DNA of 64,000 nucleotides, taken from positions 41,570,001 to 41,634,000 of the forward strand of contig BSBN01000809.1 of the NCBI GenBank assembly GCA_027924645.1, written 5' to 3'. This stretch comes from Cunninghamia lanceolata. Its lineage: Eukaryota > Streptophyta > Pinopsida > Cupressales > Cupressaceae. The notes below the pieces were generated by a model. That model saw only the letters and a program-made list of their open reading frames with translations, made no database searches and had not been told where the DNA came from. Position numbers and translations under genes: made by a program. This document shows positions 47,645-57,632 of this stretch, in pieces; the first letter of the stretch is position 1, and every line of letters starts with the position of its first letter.

Positions 47645-48163
47645 AGATATGCACAAAATGGATTTTGCAAGGATGCTCTCAAAATCTTTGAATTAATTAA
47701 GCACTCTGGAACATATCCTAACATTGTAAGCTTTGCTTGTATTCTAGGTGCATGCAGCCATGCAAGTTTAGTGGATGAGAGTTGTACATACTTCAATCAC
47801 ATTTGCAACCCTTATTGCATTACACCTACAGTTGATCATTATGTGTGCATGGTTGACCTCTTTGCCCATGCTGGCTATCTTGAAGACACCCTAAACTTTA
47901 TCAGTAAGATACCTGTTAAATTTGTGCCGGTTGTATGGATGTGTTTTCTTGGTGCATGTAGATCGCATATGAATATAGGTTTAGGAGTACTTACAGCAAC
48001 ACTACTTTTTGACTTGGATCGTAAAAATGTGGCACAACTTATGTTCTCTCAAACATCTATCCAAAAGAGGGCAGGTATGGTGAGGTAAGGAGATTGATAA
48101 AAGATAGAGGAATTAAAAAAATCCCCGATGCAGTTGGACAGGCTCTTCCCACATCACTGCGGG
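47645..48163 (+). pseudogene. PPR fragment 1: last PPR repeats and E/E+ motifs
   Basis: The translation runs from AQNGFCKDALKIFELIKHSG through HYVCMVDLFAHAGYLEDTLN and SHMNIGLG to DRGIKKIP, paralleling 51170-51650 of the longer copy. There are small frame breaks near 48040-48070 and after KKIP. The E+ motif then runs into a GC-rich segment (48132-48163) that is one arm of the palindrome at 49013. No start codon or DYW domain. It has PLS-class PPR character. Confidence 0.8.
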
Positions 48164-48758
48164 AGTTTATAACTATTAGTCATTACTAAGGTTATAATAT
48201 ATATTAGTAGTGCAATCATATAGTAATAAATATATGGTTAATTATTATATATATATATTAAATTCATATGTAATATATAAACTTAAAATACATATACTAT
48301 AATATATTTATCCACTTATTAATATTAAATATATCAAATTGATTAATATGATATTAACCAATAAATTATGTAACATTGGATAAATAAGTTATAATAACCA
48401 TATATTATAACTAATAATATAATTAATTATATTAATTATATAATATATCAAAATAATTAATATTGTATATTATATAATAATATATATAATACCTAATATA
48501 TGACAAATATTAATTATAGTTAATAAATAATAATATTACAATATAATTAATAAATTAATAAATAAGTATATAATTTATAATATATTATATTTGTATCATT
48601 AGATTAAGGTTATTATTAATAATTCTATCCTATTAATTATTAATTATAATATTTTATAATAATTATTATATAATATATTGATCATAATAATAATATCAAT
48701 AATATATTAATCTGAGTAATATATGTGTTTTTATGATCAAATTAATATATTAAGGTTT
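48164..48758. other. AT-rich low-complexity spacer
   Basis: Almost pure A/T with TAATATAT, TTATAATA and similar simple motifs. No gene seen. Confidence 0.7.
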
Positions 48759-49012
48759 TAGATGTCATCTCGTGGAATGCAATGATTGTTGGATATGCAC
48801 AAAATGGTTTTTTGAAAATTCTTTAGAAACTTTCAACCAAATGCAATTGGCAGGTGTAAAGCCAAATTCCACAACCTTTGCCAGCATCCTCCCTGCCTGT
48901 GCAAAAATGGGAGCTTTGGAACAGGATTTGGACATCCATCAAAGCATAATGGAAGGGGATTTTTGTCAGAAATTATAGTCAGAAATACTCTGGTGGACAT
49001 GTATGCAAAATG
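48759..49012 (+). pseudogene. PPR fragment 2
   Basis: DVISWNAMIVGYAQNGF begins a P motif. After a frameshift near 48818 it continues ETFNQMQLAGVKPNSTTFAS and ILPACAKMGALEQ, then, after another frame change, up to VDMYAKC, where the palindrome starts. It is close to the 50500-50700 unit of the long copy. Confidence 0.8.
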
Positions 49013-49120
49013 TTGGACAGGCTTCCCGCATCACCGCGGGAGCTATCAAGAGTCAGTGCGGGAGTGCACTCCTGCACTGACTCTTGACAGCTCCCGCGGT
49101 GATGCAGGAAGCCTGTCCAA
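49013..49120. repeat. 108-bp near-perfect palindrome inside PPR sequence, copy 1
   Basis: Arms TTGGACAGGCTTCCCGCATC... and ...GATGCAGGAAGCCTGTCCAA are 54 nt each with 3 mismatches and no spacer. It is GC-rich compared with the surroundings. One arm is also found alone at 48132-48163. Confidence 0.85.
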
Positions 49121-49134
49121 CTACATCCATGGAA

Positions 49135-49492
49135 GGATAGAGGAATTTTATCATTTGTTGTAGTGGCAACTTCCCTAGTAGACATGTATGCAAAATGTGG
49201 AAGCATTGACAAGGCATGTGAACTGTTTGGCAGAATGCCTCAAAGAGATGTCATCTCATGGAATGTAATGATTGCGGGATATGCACAAAATGGATTTTTT
49301 TAAAAGGCTTTAGAAACTTTCAAGCAAATGTAATTGGCAAGTCTAAAGCCAAATTCCACAACCTTTGCCAACATCTTCCCTGCATGTGCCAAAATGGGAG
49401 CTTTGGAACAAGGTATGAACATCTATCAAAGAATAATGAAGGAGGATTTTATTCAGATATTATAGTTGGAAATGCTCTAGTAGATTTGTAAT
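49135..49492 (+). pseudogene. PPR fragment 3
   Basis: The sequence reads VVVATSLVDMYAKCGSIDKA, then CELFGRMPQRDVISWN, MIAGYAQNGFF, a stop, and KALETFKQM, another stop, LASLKPNSTTFANIFPACAK. It ends in a frame-shifted IIVGNALVDL at 49491. Stops lie at about 49300 and 49331. One PLS-class S-P-L unit. Confidence 0.8.
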
Positions 49493-49799
49493 TGTGGAAA
49501 ACCACAGCCGCATTGCTGAAGATGAAGTCTCCAGTGCCATAGATATTACCCTCTCTGTAGAACTGGTGGAAGAATAAGTAGTTTGTAAAGAAATGAAATG
49601 GTGCTTTGGAATAGTGTATGGACATCTATCAATGCATAAAGGATAGAGCAATTTTCTCAGAGATTGTAGTTGCGACTGCCACTTCCAATCACCACAACCT
49701 TCAGAAGAACTTAGGCATAGAATTAATGCACTTGAATCAAGCAAAAAAAATCTTTGAAAATATGTTTATAATATTTGGATAATATTTGTTGAAAAGGTT
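49493..49799. other. non-PPR insert between PPR fragments
   Basis: The plus strand has a short open stretch (NHSRIAEDEVSSAIDITLSV) but no recognisable family. PPR similarity is lost between 49493 and 49600 and between 49700 and 49799. Confidence 0.4.
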
Positions 49800-50293
49800 G
49801 TAGAAACTTTCAAGCAAATGCAATTGGTAGGTGTAAAGCCAAATTCCACAACCTTTGCCAACATCCTCCCCGCCTGTGCAAAAATGGGACCTTTGGAACA
49901 AGGTATGGACATCCATCAAATCATAAAGGATAAAGGAATTCTGTCAGATGTTGTAGTTGCAACTGCCCTAGTAGACATGTATGCAAAATGTGAAAGCACA
50001 AAGAAGGCACATAAATTGTTTGATAAAATGCATGAAAGAAATGTGGTCTTGTGGAATGCCATGATTGAAGGATATGGACAAAATGGATTTTTTGAAAAGG
50101 CTTTAGAAACTTTCAAGCAAATGCAATTGGCAGGTCTAAAGCCAAATTCCACAACCTTTGCTAGCATCCTCCCTGCCTATGCCAAAATGAGAGATTTGGA
50201 ATAGGGTATGGATATCCATCAAAGCATAATGGAAGGGAGATTTTTTTCAGAAATTATAGTTGGAAATGCTCTGGTAGACATGTATGCAAAATG
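49800..50293 (+). pseudogene. PPR fragment 4
   Basis: ETFKQMQLVGVKPNSTTFAN, DMYAKCESTKKAHKLFDKMH, VLWNAMIEGYGQNGFFEKAL and LPAYAKMRDLE lead to TAG at 50202-50204, where sibling copies have CAG (LEQGMDIHQ). The frame then continues GMDIHQSIMEG to VDMYAKC at the second palindrome. About one and a half PLS units. Confidence 0.85.
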
Positions 50294-50401
50294 TTGGACA
50301 GGCTTCCCACATCACCGCGGGAGCTGTCAAGAGTCAGTGCAAGAGTCCACTCCCGCACTGACTCTTGACAGCTCCCATGGTGATGCAGGAAGCCTATCTA
50401 G
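50294..50401. repeat. 108-bp palindrome, copy 2
   Basis: Same element as at 49013, in the same position of the PPR unit (after GTATGCAAAATG). It has more arm mismatches, for example CCCATGG for CCCGCGG and CCTATCTAG for CCTGTCCAA. Confidence 0.8.
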
Positions 50402-50439
50402 CTGCATCTGGGGAAGGATAGAGGAATTTTCTCATTTGT

Positions 50440-52059
50440 TGTAGTGGTAACTTCCTTGGTAGACATGTATGCAAAATGTGGAAGCATTGACAAGGCATGT
50501 GAACTGTTTGGCAGAATGCCTCACAGAGATGTCATCTCATGGAATGCGATGATTGTGGGATATGCACAAAATGGATTTTTTGAAAAGGCTTTAGAAACTT
50601 TCAAGCAAATGCAATTGGCAAGTGTAAAGCCAAATTCCACAACCTTTGCCAGCATCCTCCCCGCCTGTGCAAAAATGGGAGCTTTGGAACAGGGTATGGA
50701 CATCCATCAAAGAATAAAGGATAAAGGAATTATGTCAGATGTTGTAGTTGCAACTGCCCTGGTAGACCTGTATGCAAAATGTAGAATCACAGAGAAGGCA
50801 CGTGAACTATTTGAAAAAATGCCTGAAAGAAATGTGATCTCATGGAATGCCATGACTGTAGGATATGGACAAAATACATTTTTTGAAAAGGCTTTAGAAA
50901 CTTTCAAGAAAATGCAATTGGTAGGTCTAAATCCAAATTCCACGACATTTGCCAGCATCCTCCCTACCTGTGCCAAAATGGGATCTTTGGAACAGGGTAT
51001 GGACATCCATCAAAGCATAATGGAAGGGGGATTTTTGTTAGAAATTATAGTTGGAAATGCTCTGGTAGACATGTATGCAAAATGTGGAAGTATAGACAAG
51101 GCACATGACCTGTTTGACAAAATGCCTCAAAGAAATGTGGTCTCATGGAATGCCATGATTGCAGGATATGCACAAAATGGATTTTACAAGGATGCTCTCA
51201 AAATCTTTGAATTAATGAAGCACTCTGGAGCATATCCTAACATTGTAAGCTTTGCTTGTGTTCTATGTGCATGTATCTATTCAGGTTTAGTGGATGAGGG
51301 ATGTACATACTTCAATCACATGAGTAACCCTTATTGCATTACTCCTATAGTCGATCATTATGTGTGCATGATTGACCTTCTTGCCCGTGCTAGCTATCTT
51401 GAGGATAGCTTAAACTTTATCATTAAGATGCCAGTTAAACCTGTGGTGGCTATGTTGATGTGTTTTCTTGGTGCCTGTAAATCACATATGAATATAGGCT
51501 TAGGAGTATTTACAGCAATGTTGCTTTTTGATTTGGATCCTAAAAATTTTGCGACTTATGTTCTTCTCTCAAACATATATGCAGAAGTGGGCAGTTGGGG
51601 TGAGGTTCAAATGGTAATGAGATGATGAAAGATAGAGGAATTAAAAAGATCGCTGGGTGTAGTTGGATTCAAGGTCATCAAATAGTACATGTTTTTTGTG
51701 TAGGAGACAGACTACACCGACAGACACAGGAGATCCTTGCAAAGTTGGAGGAATTGTCTGTGGAGATGAAGGCAGCAAGGTATTCTCTAGATACAAGAAT
51801 AGTACTGAATGACTTGGAAGAGGAGGAAAAAGAATTACTTCTCTACCACCATAGCAAGAAGTTGGCAATTGCATTTGGATTGTTAAACACAACGCTTGGA
51901 ACAACTATTCAAGTTGTGAAGAACCTTCGAATATGTGATGACTGCCATAACGCAACCAAGTTTATCTCCAAGGTTGTTGCAAGAGAAATTATTGTGAGAG
52001 ATGCAAACAAGTTTCACCATTTCAAAAATGGGCAGTGTTCTTGCAGAGATTATTTGTGA
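50440..52059 (+). pseudogene. PLS-class PPR protein, C-terminal part with E, E+ and DYW domains
   Basis: This class edits or processes RNA in plant organelles. A 393-codon frame (50444-51625) holds S, P and L motifs in series: DMYAKCGSIDKACELFGRMP, ISWNAMIVGYAQNGF, STTFASILPACAKMG, and repeats of these. E motifs follow (HYVCMIDLLARASYLEDSLN, YVLLSNIYAEVGSWGEV). A frameshift at about 51622 moves to a 145-codon frame with KKIAGCSWIQ (E+) and a DYW domain. In that frame the deaminase HxE signature is H77-S-K79, with Lys in place of the catalytic Glu. The CDDCH zinc motif is at 105-109, and the C-terminus is DYL instead of DYW. There is no start or organelle transit peptide, so this is a dead fragment, and it lies inside the CACTA element. 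Confidence 0.9.
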
Positions 52060-52599
52060 TAGGAGGTTATTGGCAAATCTAAGTAAAGTAATCTGTAAAC
52101 ATTGGCTTGCATTATAATGACGTGAACAGTCAGCAGAAAGCTTTTGGCAAAAACTATGTAGAAGATTTTGTATGATTTTGTTTGGAGAGAAAATTATGAG
52201 TGTAATCTAAAATGTTGATACAAAATCTTCTACATAGTTTCCTTCAAAAAATTTCTACTCAATGGTTTGGACTGTGAAAATCTTATGTTTTTAAGGTGTA
52301 CAATGTCAGATCTGAAGTGTTTTTTAAAACCTTATGTTTTAAGGTGTACAATGTCAGATTTGAAGTGAAAAAAAAAAATAGGGACAAGGTTTTATTTCCA
52401 GTTCCTAGAAATTATTTTTCAAAGTGTTTGGAGATCTACTCCATGCTATTGACTTCATAAAATCAAATGTATAGTAGGCAATGTGCATCACGTCATATAT
52501 ACTGATAGGTTATTTTTTAAAGTCCTATTGTATGATACAACGATGGTGTCATGACATATAACTGTTTTCAAGAAACCTGCACATGTCTCACCTATAAAG
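52060..52599. other. spacer without gene
   Basis: Two short near-repeats are visible: ACAAAATCTTCTACATAGTT at 52218 is inverse to 52153-52175, and AAGGTGTACAATGTCAGAT occurs at 52294 and 52340. No coding signal. Confidence 0.4.
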
Positions 52600-52840
52600 C
52601 TCGAGGACTTGGAGAATGGGATAATAGAAGGCAGATTTTTGTCAGATATTATAGTTGGAAATGCTCTGATAGACATATATGAAAAATGTGGAAGCATAGA
52701 CAAGGCACACAAACTGTTTGACAGAATGACTCAAAGAGATGTCATCACATGGAATGCAATGATTCCAGGATTGCACAAAATGGATTTGTTGAAAAGACCT
52801 TAGAAACTTTCAAGCAAATGCAATTGGCAGGTGTAAACAA
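52600..52840 (+). pseudogene. PPR fragment 5
   Basis: IIEGRFLSDIIVGNALIDIY, KCGSIDKAHKLFDRMTQRDV and ITWNAMIPG, then a frameshift near 52770 to NGFVEKTLETFKQMQLAGVN. Beyond 52840 the similarity ends. One PLS unit copied from the same source. Confidence 0.8.
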
Positions 52841-54021
52841 AAGATTAAATAGAAGCAGATTTATGAGTAGCTTTCAAAGAAAAGAAAGGAATTTGTATAG
52901 TAGCATTTGTCAAAACCTATCAAATCTTTTACAAGGTATGTATTCTGCATTAAAGAATTTGCATAGTCTAAAAGAGCCTAGAATAGTAAGCATTTCAGAT
53001 AGAGGGCACAAAGTCTATGTATAAGTTCATATTCTTATAGATTGAAGATAGTTTGAGCCTTTGTTGGAGCCTCCATTCTTGTCCAAGGATGTCAATAAGG
53101 ACAGTGAGCAGTTTCACTACATTATACAGATGAGAAAGGCATTGAATAAGTCTATTGAATACTTATGATGCAATATACAAATTGGGAAACAGATTTCAAA
53201 TATGCATAGCCTAAATAGTCATGAAGAGCATTATACAGTGGTATGTAGGTTAGGGTAATAACCCAAACCAATGTGTACCCCTACAGGTTTTGTGATAACA
53301 CAAAAAGCCTCGTCATGCAGTGACTAAATCTATATAACAAGGTAAGGATCTTGAAGACTTTTTAGAGTATCATATATTTGTATTAAATCATTTAGATATG
53401 CCTGAGTCATGAAGGATAATGGAGTAACTGTTAGGGTTTGCAAGAATGAAGTCTAAAGAAGCACACACAAGTTTCAAAAACCCTAATGATATCCAAGGAG
53501 TATGGAATGTCTCAAGAGACCTTAGGCCCTTACTGCCTCCTATAGGAGGTATTGAAGCAGTCCAAGATGACCCCTATATCACTATTTTGGAACAGCATAG
53601 ATAGGCCTGGCAAGTTATTGTAAATATTCTTAGGGATCATCACTTACATAAGATCTGCTTATGCATTTAGAGGTATCAACATCTTCTACAGGGTCTACAC
53701 AATCATAAGATATCTAGCAGCCATCTAAGAATAGTAGTAGCTTTATCAAATGTTGTTTAAGAATGTCCAATGCTTTTGAAGGTCTACATAGTTGTGGATA
53801 GTTTATTTATGCATGATTGTAATTAGATTTCAAAATCAATTCACAAATAAATTCTAAGTTATGGCATTCAAATCGCCTACTGTTTATCAAGAATTGTGTG
53901 ATGAAACATTTTAACTGATCCATAATTTCTAACCAGTATGAAGTGAAATATCCTTCAGTTATATAGAGGTTATTACAAGATCCTAAATTTAAGTCCTAGA
54001 AAATGAGAAATTAGAACATAC
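52841..54021. other. CACTA interior without a recognised gene
   Basis: Short open stretches exist on the plus strand: at 53061-53168 (EPPFLSKDVNKDSEQFHYII) and at 53446-53604. They look protein-like but I cannot assign a family, and neither has clear splice borders. Confidence 0.35.
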
Positions 54022-54250
54022 CAAACCATTGGTGGTTGTCTGCAACATTCCAGTAACTATGTGCCTCGCTGCGAGGACCAGCATGTTTCCTGGTCTCCCA
54101 TCCACTGAACAAGAGCAATGTGGCCTTGTCCATGGCCGTCATGTTAATCCCTTCCCTAATGTGATCCACAAACGTAGCAGCCTGGCCCAGATGCCTACGA
54201 TATGACTCCAAGTACCTATGCTTTTTGTTTAGGGTTTCAACTAGAAGCAT
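54022..54250 (-). pseudogene. exon-like fragment resembling a DUF218 (YdcF/SanA-like) protein
   Basis: The minus strand opens with ATG at 54250 and runs 76 codons to TGG TTT G followed by a donor-like GTATGTTC. The segment FVDHIREGINM, ATLLLFSGWETRKHAGPRSE and AHSYWNVA matches from memory the DUF218 pattern of an F(I/L)EHI stretch, LLxFSGGxTR and AGPRSEAQSYW. One Gly of that pattern is Trp here. It is the first exon of a host-like gene, captured in the CACTA element; no further exons are seen. Confidence 0.55.
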
Positions 54251-54258
54251 GAAAATGA

Positions 54259-54417
54259 AATGGAGGTGGGCGCCAAAATGAAATGAAAATTAAATTGACC
54301 CTAAAGATTACATCCATTAGATCATTATCCATATTATATAATATTATATTATTATATAGATTACATCCTTTATATTATTATTAGATCATCCATTTCATTT
54401 TGGCGCCCACCTCCATT
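54259..54417. repeat. 27-bp perfect inverted repeat around an AT-rich loop
   Basis: 54259-54285 (AATGGAGGTGGGCGCCAAAA, then TGAAATG) is the exact reverse complement of 54391-54417, separated by about 105 bp of A/T-rich sequence. Each arm includes TTTTGGCGCC, which contains an E2F-type TTTGGCGC. The left arm lies just upstream of the DUF218-like ATG. Confidence 0.8.
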
Positions 54418-54680
54418 ATATTATATTATAATATAATATATATTATATATATAATAATAATAAAATATAACATTATATTATTATATAATATTAAATTTAT
54501 TATAATATTATATTATTATATAATATTAAATACATTATAATATAAATATAATATTGTAATATTAATAATATAATATTATATAATATATATATATAATAAT
54601 ATAATATTATATAATATCATATTATATATATTGTATTGTAATATAATATATTATTATTATATTATATTATAATACAACCC
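54300..54680. other. AT-rich low-complexity sequence
   Basis: Runs of TATAATATTATA-type sequence. No gene seen. Confidence 0.7.
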
Positions 54681-54714
54681 ACTCCCTCAATTCAAAATAT
54701 TTTTTTTAATTATC

Positions 54715-54860
54715 CACTTTAGTTCTGTTTTTTGCCCGATGACCAAATTAGTCATTTATTTAGTCATTTATAGCTGTGTTGCAAAAAATTTTAGTCATGT
54801 GACTAAAATTTTGGTCACATGACTAAAATTTTTAGTCACCTGGTCATTTATTTGTCATAT
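54715..54860. repeat. right subterminal repeats of the CACTA element
   Basis: TTAGTCAT, TAGTCACATGACTAAAA-like and GGTCATTTATTTGTCAT motifs occur in both orientations, related to the left array. TTAGTCATGTGACTAA is a 16-bp palindrome. Confidence 0.75.
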
Positions 54861-54874
54861 TTCTACTAGTGAGC

Positions 54875-55038
54875 TCTTCACACTCCCCCTCAGAAACAAC
54901 CTACACTAGAACTTACTCCCCCTAACTGCAACACCAACATGACCACTACCTACTCCCCCTGAGAGGTAGCCTCCAACATCAGTCCAAAATAAGGAATGAA
55001 TCTTGAAATTCATTGGACTGATGCATCTCCTTATGCAT
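54875..55038 (-). promoter_or_regulatory. C1 polypurine tract zone, right of CACTA insertion
   Basis: Minus-strand AGGGGGAG tracts at about 54891, 54917 and 54953 align with those at 3185-3260 of C0. Confidence 0.7.
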
Positions 55039-55200
55039 CTAGTTCAAAGAAGGAGGGGAAATAACCCCTAACTTCTCCCGGAGATACTCAAATGTATCCT
55101 TAGGAAGAGCCTTGGTGAATATATCAGCAACCTGATCCTTTGTAGGCACATAATCAAGCTTCACTTCATTCTCTACAACCTTCTCTCTAAGAAAGTGATA
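55039..55200 (-). pseudogene. C1 Copia RNase H C-terminal end
   Basis: The minus strand ends the pol frame with HFLREKVVE, YVPTKDQVADIFTK and LGVI(S/P)PP, stopping at 55039. The CAG Gln codon in KDQVAD is preserved here but is TAG in C0. The sequence breaks at 55200 against a plus-strand gag fragment, so only about 54 codons remain. Confidence 0.75.
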
Positions 55201-56143
55201 CCAGAAAATGGTCCAAGTACTGCAAATGAGATCAAGGCCTATGAAACCAATGGTAAATCAAAGTATGCTCTTTTAAGTGGTCTTACTAATTCTAAATTGG
55301 TGAAACTTATGAATCTGAAAACTACTAATGAAATCTGGAAAAAGTTAAAAAGTATTTATGAAGGAGATGATAAGGTCAAGCAAGCTAAAATGCAGAATTT
55401 GAAGCTCATCTTTGAGACCATGCGAATGTCTAAAGATGAAAACATTACAAGCTACTTATAGAAGGTGGATGAAGTTGTCAATAGCATCAAAGGACTTGGT
55501 GGAGATGTGGAAGAAAAAGAAGTGGTATTGAAGGTACTCAGAACTCTTCCTAAAGCTTATAGTTATAATGTTTCTGCTATTGAAGAATGACAAAATCTGA
55601 ATCAGTTTACCAAAGATCAGTTGCTTGGTACCTTAACTACTTTTGAAATGAGATAATTTGGTACAAGTAGTGCAAAGGCTAAGACTACCTTTAAGGCTAG
55701 GAAATCTAAGAAGATTATGGAATCGGATCAGGAGGATTCTGATGATGTGGAAGCTAACTTTGTGAGAAAAATGAAATTGTGTACTGGTAAGTACAATGGT
55801 AAGTTGCCTTCAAGTGTTTCAGTTGTGGCAAGATAGGTCATTATGCTTCAAGATGTCTAGAAAGAATTTTGAGAAGCAAGAATAGGGAGAACAAAAGTAG
55901 AGTGCCTAAGATAAGCTACTATGCTAGAGAAGATGCAAGTATAGCTAATGATCAATCTGATTATGAAAATGATGAGGATAATGAATGTCTATTCATAGCT
56001 TTAAAAGATGATATTGCTTCTGCTAACTCTAAGAAATGTGTGAAGGAAAGGGCTTTGGAAGTAAGTCTTGATAATAAAGGCAATTTGATATCTGCTTTTC
56101 ACACCAAACAGGAAAAGAACTACTGGGTCATTGACAGTGGGTG
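55201..56143 (+). pseudogene. Copia gag and protease start, plus strand fragment
   Basis: It begins mid-gag (PENGPSTANEIKAYETNGKS), then LLSGLTNSKLVKLM, WKKLKSIYEGDDKVKQAKMQ and the MSKDENITSYL block, then a stop. A CCHC knuckle with CFSCGKIGHYASRC (about 55817-55858, after a frameshift) follows, then an acidic linker. It ends in WVIDSG, the protease active site, at 56143. In-frame stops fall at about 55459, 55588 and 55654. Neither LTR is attached. The domain layout matches C2 gag, with different sequence. Confidence 0.85.
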
Positions 56144-57632
56144 AGTCTGTTTCTCCCAAAACTAAGCAATTATAAAAAATTAATATTCTCATATTATTCA
56201 TGGCAAGCATTTTTCACGACAGGCAAGCAAGAAAGTGATAGGTCACAGTGACAAGTTTTTTCTTTGCCACCTTCAAGTAAGTGACCATTCTACTGCCTTT
56301 TCAATTTAGCAAATAAATTCTAAAAAAGTTATCAAATGCTTCCTCAAGATTATTATCATAGAAATTAGGGTTTTATCTTTCATTTTCATTTATATATTTT
56401 TTGAATGAGGTTTTAATGTATGTTCATGGAGAGAATTGGAATAATCTATAATAAGAAGATTGTCATGCCCTAGGCACTATCACCTCATTAATAGGCTTTA
56501 GATATTACCAAGGTAAGACCATTGAAACATCTAAGAGACAATCTTCAAGAATAATTAAATGCCCATTATACCATCTAAAAGACAGTCTTCAAGTTATGCG
56601 ATAGTCATTAGGGGCAGTAAGCATGTATTAGGCTGATGGATTTAAATTGTTTCATTTTCATCTTCCTCTTAATAAACAATCATTGAATAAATTAGATGTA
56701 TCACTTTTGGCTAGTGACATTCAAAAGAAACAAGTTTTTTGAAAGCAATCTTCAATAATGAAAATGTATTCATTACCAAGAAGCTATTTATACACTCCCT
56801 ATAAGTTTTTTCTAGAGAATGGTATGTGTTTTTACTTGACTCCTAATTTCTACTTGGGATAACTTTGAATAAAAATTCATATAAACCTTTGGTAGAAAAT
56901 TCAGCCTTAATGTGTTAATATATTCACTAGTATATATAGAAGTCAAAATGAGTTTGTTTGCACATTCTATTTAGTATTTTCTAAGGCCTTGACAGATATA
57001 CCAAAGCATATTAGACCAAATGATGCTATGAGTCTAGCCCTATACCTTGAGGCTTTTGATTTCGATTTGGGTTTACAAGTATATATGTATGTGTAAATAT
57101 GTTTGTGTGTGTAGAATGTGCATATTTTTGTATTTATATGCATATACACATAAATATACATATATTATTTATACACTTTGTAAATTACAACTTTGTGTAT
57201 ACTAACTTAAACACAATTTCACTCAAGAACATTATAATTATAAATGGCCAATGTCTACAAGTTTGGTATTTCCCTTATAATGATCCTCAAGAATGATATT
57301 CAACCTTCGTATTAGTTTTATGAGGTTGGTCAAATAATTGATAAGGTAGGGTATCATAAGAATGAAATAGAGGATTCTCATATCATAACTAGACCACCTT
57401 GTCATACATGAAAGATGGAGCAGCTAGGAAGCAGTTTTGGTAGCTTAGGACTGTTAGGATAAGCTATTAAAAGTGTTTACTAGTTACTCAAAACCTTCAA
57501 AATAATTTAGGCCTAGTGACTACAAGAGTTGTAGTAATCTTATTCCAATGATCTTGAAATTAACATGGACAATGGAAGAAGGTTTGTCACTCAACAAGAA
57601 CACACATCATTCATCTAACAAAAGGACTATTA
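56144..57632. other. region without a recognised gene
   Basis: No repeat family is recognised. A possible exon on the plus strand at about 56982-57078 (ALTDIPKHIRPNDAMSLALY, preceded by TTTCTAAG and followed by GTATATATG) cannot be assigned. A TATATG/TGTGTG-rich stretch lies at 57080-57175. Confidence 0.35.

Larger units (their letters stand above)
45548..54871. mobile_element. CACTA DNA transposon carrying host gene fragments (9,324 bp)
   Basis: Ends are CACTAGTAGAAAAATAG on the left and TATTTCTACTAGTG on the right, with inverted repeats of about 13 bp that remain imperfect to about 28 bp. AGC at 45545-45547 and 54872-54874 is the 3-bp target duplication expected of CACTA elements. Removing it restores the C1 polypurine zone, matching the uninterrupted C0 copy at 3170-3190. 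Both ends carry subterminal repeats. I find no TnpA- or TnpD-like transposase, so it is non-autonomous. It holds PPR gene fragments and two exon-like host pieces. Confidence 0.9.

Noticed and set aside
50440..52059. A functional host PPR editing gene
   Set aside because: It lacks a start and transit peptide, carries a frameshift and a Glu-to-Lys change at the deaminase site, and lies inside a transposon.
57081..57175. Possible gene at the TATATG/TGTGTG stretch
   Set aside because: Low-complexity sequence creates open frames rich in Tyr, Ile and His on both strands; there is no motif and no conservation evidence.
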